Shown: one piece after another, positions 60,932-64,000 of the stretch
Layout: each line of letters starts with the position of its first letter
How positions within the stretch are numbered: position 1 is the first letter of the stretch
Origin: Owenia fusiformis
Lineage: Eukaryota; Annelida; Polychaeta; Sabellida; Oweniidae
DNA: 64,000 nt
Assembly (NCBI GenBank): GCA_903813345.2
Contig: CAIIXF020000010.1
Location: 17,559,181-17,623,180, forward strand
Direction: 5' to 3'
The notes under the pieces: model-generated
What the model saw: only the letters and a program-made list of their open reading frames with translations
The model's database searches: none
Told to the model about the DNA's origin: nothing
Program-made: the position numbers and the translations under genes

Positions 60932-63900
60932 AACTAGATTGGTAAATTGAACAAAGTTCAATTTAAGACTCCAGATTGATTTACTTGAGTAAAGAGCTGA
61001 GTAGGAAGCTGAGTACGTAGATGATTAAGTAATTGAGTAAGTAGCTGAGTAGGTAGCTGAGTAAGTAGCTGAGTAGGTAGCTGAGTAAGTAGCTGAGTAG
61101 GTAGCTGAGTAAGTAGCTGAGTAGGTAGCTGAGAAGTAGGTAGCTAAGTAGGTAGCCAAGTAGGTAAGTAGGTAGGTAGGTAAGTAGGAATTGTTGAAAG
61201 TATATTTGATGGATCTGCATTGTGGATACTGGCAAATGTGAATTTTAAAATGGCATAGAATCTAAACTGGGAGTCAGATTGAAAGTTGATTTGCAGATTT
61301 GGATTCCTTAGAAAATTCTACCCTTAATTCATAACTCATAAGTTAAATTTGGAGAACTTTTTATTTTGACCTACTTTTCGGACACCATATCTCAAAAGTG
61401 GGTCAAAATACTTTCTGACGGCAAAAGGCTAACACTATTAGCACACTCTTTGTTACCTGTATACAAAATTTTGAAGCAAATTATTAAAGTGTAATGTCAG
61501 AATCGCAAAATTAAGGAAAAGCTATGAATTTGACCTAGATTTTGACCTTGGCATTTTGGTGTCCACATTTTGAAGCTAGGTAGCCGTTTGAGGTCCCCTT
61601 CTTTTATAGACTTTCATTATGTTGAGCTGTACTCAGTCTATACCTGGTATTTTACACTTCAAAAAGATATTTTTCCCTATTGATATAACATGGGGCACCA
61701 AATTTAGCAATTTTTGAGCTTTCAAAATGCCATAACTTCCGACCTGAAAGTCGAATCAAAATTTGGTTTGCAAATTCGGATTCCTGAGAAAATTCTACCC
61801 TTATTTCATAGCTCATATGTTAAATTTGGAGAATTTTTTATTTTGACCTACTTTTCAGACACCATATCTCAAAAGTGGGTCAAAATACTTCCTGACGGCA
61901 AAAGGCTAACATTATTAGCACACTCTTTGCTACCTGTATACAAAATTAAGAAGCAAATAATTTAACTGTAGTGTCAGAATCGTAAAAATTAGGAAAAACT
62001 ATCAATTTGACCTAGATTTTGACCTTGGGATTTTGGTGTCCAAATTTTGAAGCTAGGTAGCTTTTGGGTACCCTTCTTTTATAGGAATTCATTATGTTAA
62101 GCTGCACTCTGTCTATATCTCATATTTTACAATTAAATAAAGTCTTTTTTCCCATTGACTTAACATGGGGCACCAAATTTAGCAATTTTTGAGCTTTCAA
62201 ACCGCCATAACTTCCAAACGGGAAGTCGGATCGAAATTTGGTTTGCAGATTCGGATTCCTGAGAAAATTCTACCCTTATTTCATAGCTCATATGCTAAAT
62301 TTGGAGAACTTTTTTAGTTTGACCTACTTTCCGGACGCCATATCTCAAAATCGCTAAGAGTAATTAAAAAACGGATGGCACACTCTCGATTTGTTTTTTT
62401 CTAAGCTACATGTTGAAAAAAAGATGAAGGAGTTACCACAAGTAACAACGAAGATAATTGACATAATGTTGATTTGACCTAAATTTGACCTTGTTCTTGA
62501 CCTTTGACCTAGATAAAAATTTGACCTAATTTCCCAGAAACTAGGTTGATGGGCTATGTTAGCCATGTAAGTAGGTTAAAGTAAGTTCTTCTAGTTGCTG
62601 AGAAAAAGTGTTCGGAAAGAAAGAAAGAAAGAAAGAAAGAAAGAATGAATAACTAGATTTGTGAAATTGAACAAGTTCAATTTAAGACTCCAGATTTATT
62701 TGACCTAGATAGATCAGTAAAGAGCTGAGTAAGTAACTGAGTAATTAGCTGAGTAAGTACCTTAGTAGTAGTTGAGTAAGTAGCTGAGTAAGTAACTGAG
62801 TAAAAAGCTGAGTAGGTAGCTGAGTAAGTAGCTGAGTAAGTACCTGAGTTAGTAGCTGAGTAAGTTGCTAAGTAAGTACCCCTAAGTAATTGAGTAAGAA
62901 GTCAAATAAGTAGCTGAGTAGGTAGAGAGGTAAAGTAGGGTATGCAGTATATTTGATCAATCTGCATCGTGAATACTGGCAAGTGCGAATTTCAAACTTC
63001 AAAATGGCGTAGAATCTTAACCGGGGGTCGGATTGCAATTTTAATTTCAGATCCGGATTCCTGAGGAAATTCTACCCCTAATTCATAACTCATACTTTAA
63101 AATTGGAGAACTTTTTATTTTGACCTACATTTCAGACACCATATCTCAAAAGTGGGTCAAAAAACTTATTGACGGCAAAATGTTAACATTATTAGCACAC
63201 TCTTCACTACAAGTATACAAAATTTCGGAGAATATCATTGAAGTGTAGTGTCAGAATCGCAAAATAATAAAAAAAAACTATGAATTTGACCTAGATTTTG
63301 AACTAGGTATTTTGGTGTCCAAACTTTGAAGGAAAGTAGCTTTTGAGGTCCCCTTCTTCTATGGGCTTTCATTATGTTTAGCTTTACTCATTCTATATCT
63401 CGTATTTTTACACTTCAAAAAATTATTCGGTCCCATTGATTTAACATGGGGCACCAAACTTAGCGATTTTTGAGATTTCAAAACGCCATTACTTCCGCAC
63501 GGGAAGTCGGATCAAAATTTGGTTTGCAGATTCGGATTCCTGATAAAATTCTACCCCTTATTTATAACTCATACGTTAAATTTGAAGATTTTTTTATTTT
63601 GACCTACTTTTGGGACACCATATCTCAAAAGTGGGTCAAAATACTTTTTGACGGCAAAAGGCTAACACTATTAGCATACTCTTGGCTACATGTATACACA
63701 ATTTCGAAGAATATAATTAAAGTGTAGTGTCAGAATCGCAAAAATAAGGAAAAACTTTGAATTTGACCTAGATTTTGACCTAGGCATTTGTGTGTCCAGA
63801 TTTTTAAGCTAGATGGCTTTTGAGGTCCCCTTCTTTTAAAAGCTTCCATTATATTTAGCTGAACTCAGTCTATATTTCGTATTTTTCACTTCAAAAAATC

Positions 63901-64000
63901 TTTTTTTCCCATTGACTTAACATGGGCACCAAATTTAGCGATTTTTGAGCTTTCAAAACGCCATAACTTCCAAACCAAAAGTCGGATTGAAATTTGGTTT

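Larger units (their letters stand above)
55070..64000. repeat. Large composite tandem repeat block, six units, continues past the window
   Basis: Each unit starts with the same 60-bp head (AACTAGATTGGTAAATTGAA, containing the palindrome ATTGAACAAAGTTCAAT). Heads lie at 55070, 57443, 58345, 59640, 60932 and 62651. The head is followed by a 12-bp minisatellite (TAGCTGAGTAAG/G) and then by subrepeats with words such as GGAAGTCGGATCGAAATTTG, CACCATATCTCAAAAGTGGG and GACCTAGATTTTGACCTAGG. In the first unit the subrepeats are in tandem at about 610 bp with an inner 133-bp offset copy. Most units end in an (AAAG)n run. All open frames within are repeat artefacts. I see no gene. The family is not recognised; a Helitron-like or pearl-like element with tandem core repeats is one possibility. 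Confidence 0.85.

Overview
The window is nuclear DNA from an AT-rich, intron-rich invertebrate animal. Evidence: GT-AG introns, a FoxB forkhead gene, an SLC5 symporter, a nicotinic-type Cys-loop receptor, a calsequestrin-like gene and many inverted-repeat transposons. The phylum cannot be fixed from the sequence; a lophotrochozoan or another marine bilaterian would fit. There are no bacterial-type operons, CRISPR arrays or rRNA genes, and I saw no tRNA.

Layout. 1-2894: AT-rich intergenic DNA. 2895-3782 (-): single-exon FoxB transcription factor. 3783-13317: gene-poor spacer with one MITE. 13318-31462 (+): 13-exon SLC5 sodium/monocarboxylate- or multivitamin-type symporter; every exon phase closes, giving 636 aa. 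Its 10.6 kb intron 8 is almost entirely nested inverted-repeat elements. 32256-34366 (-): four-exon, 377-aa Lys-rich protein I do not recognise, tail to tail with the SLC5 gene. 38435-44727 (-): nine-exon nicotinic acetylcholine receptor alpha-type subunit, complete from signal peptide to M4 (549 aa). 46521-51139 (-): 3' seven exons of a calsequestrin-like ER-lumen protein ending in KDEL; its 5' exons were not found. 51140-55030: three inverted-repeat elements and one isolated candidate exon. 55060-64000: a complex repeat block of about 9 kb with six units, 12-bp minisatellites and a near-identical 1.3 kb tandem duplication.

The neighbouring genes have unrelated roles (developmental transcription, solute uptake, ligand-gated channel, ER calcium-type protein), so no functional cluster is implied. 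The most unusual signal is that two different genes have the 5' splice site of one intron tandemly amplified. In the receptor gene a 39-bp minisatellite keeps 17 extra AG|GTAAG-like donors in exact register with the real donor, and the nearest extra donor would add an in-frame stop codon. In the unrecognised gene the donor of intron 1 occurs three times at 42-44 bp spacing. Together they look like a splice-donor duplication process acting in this genome.
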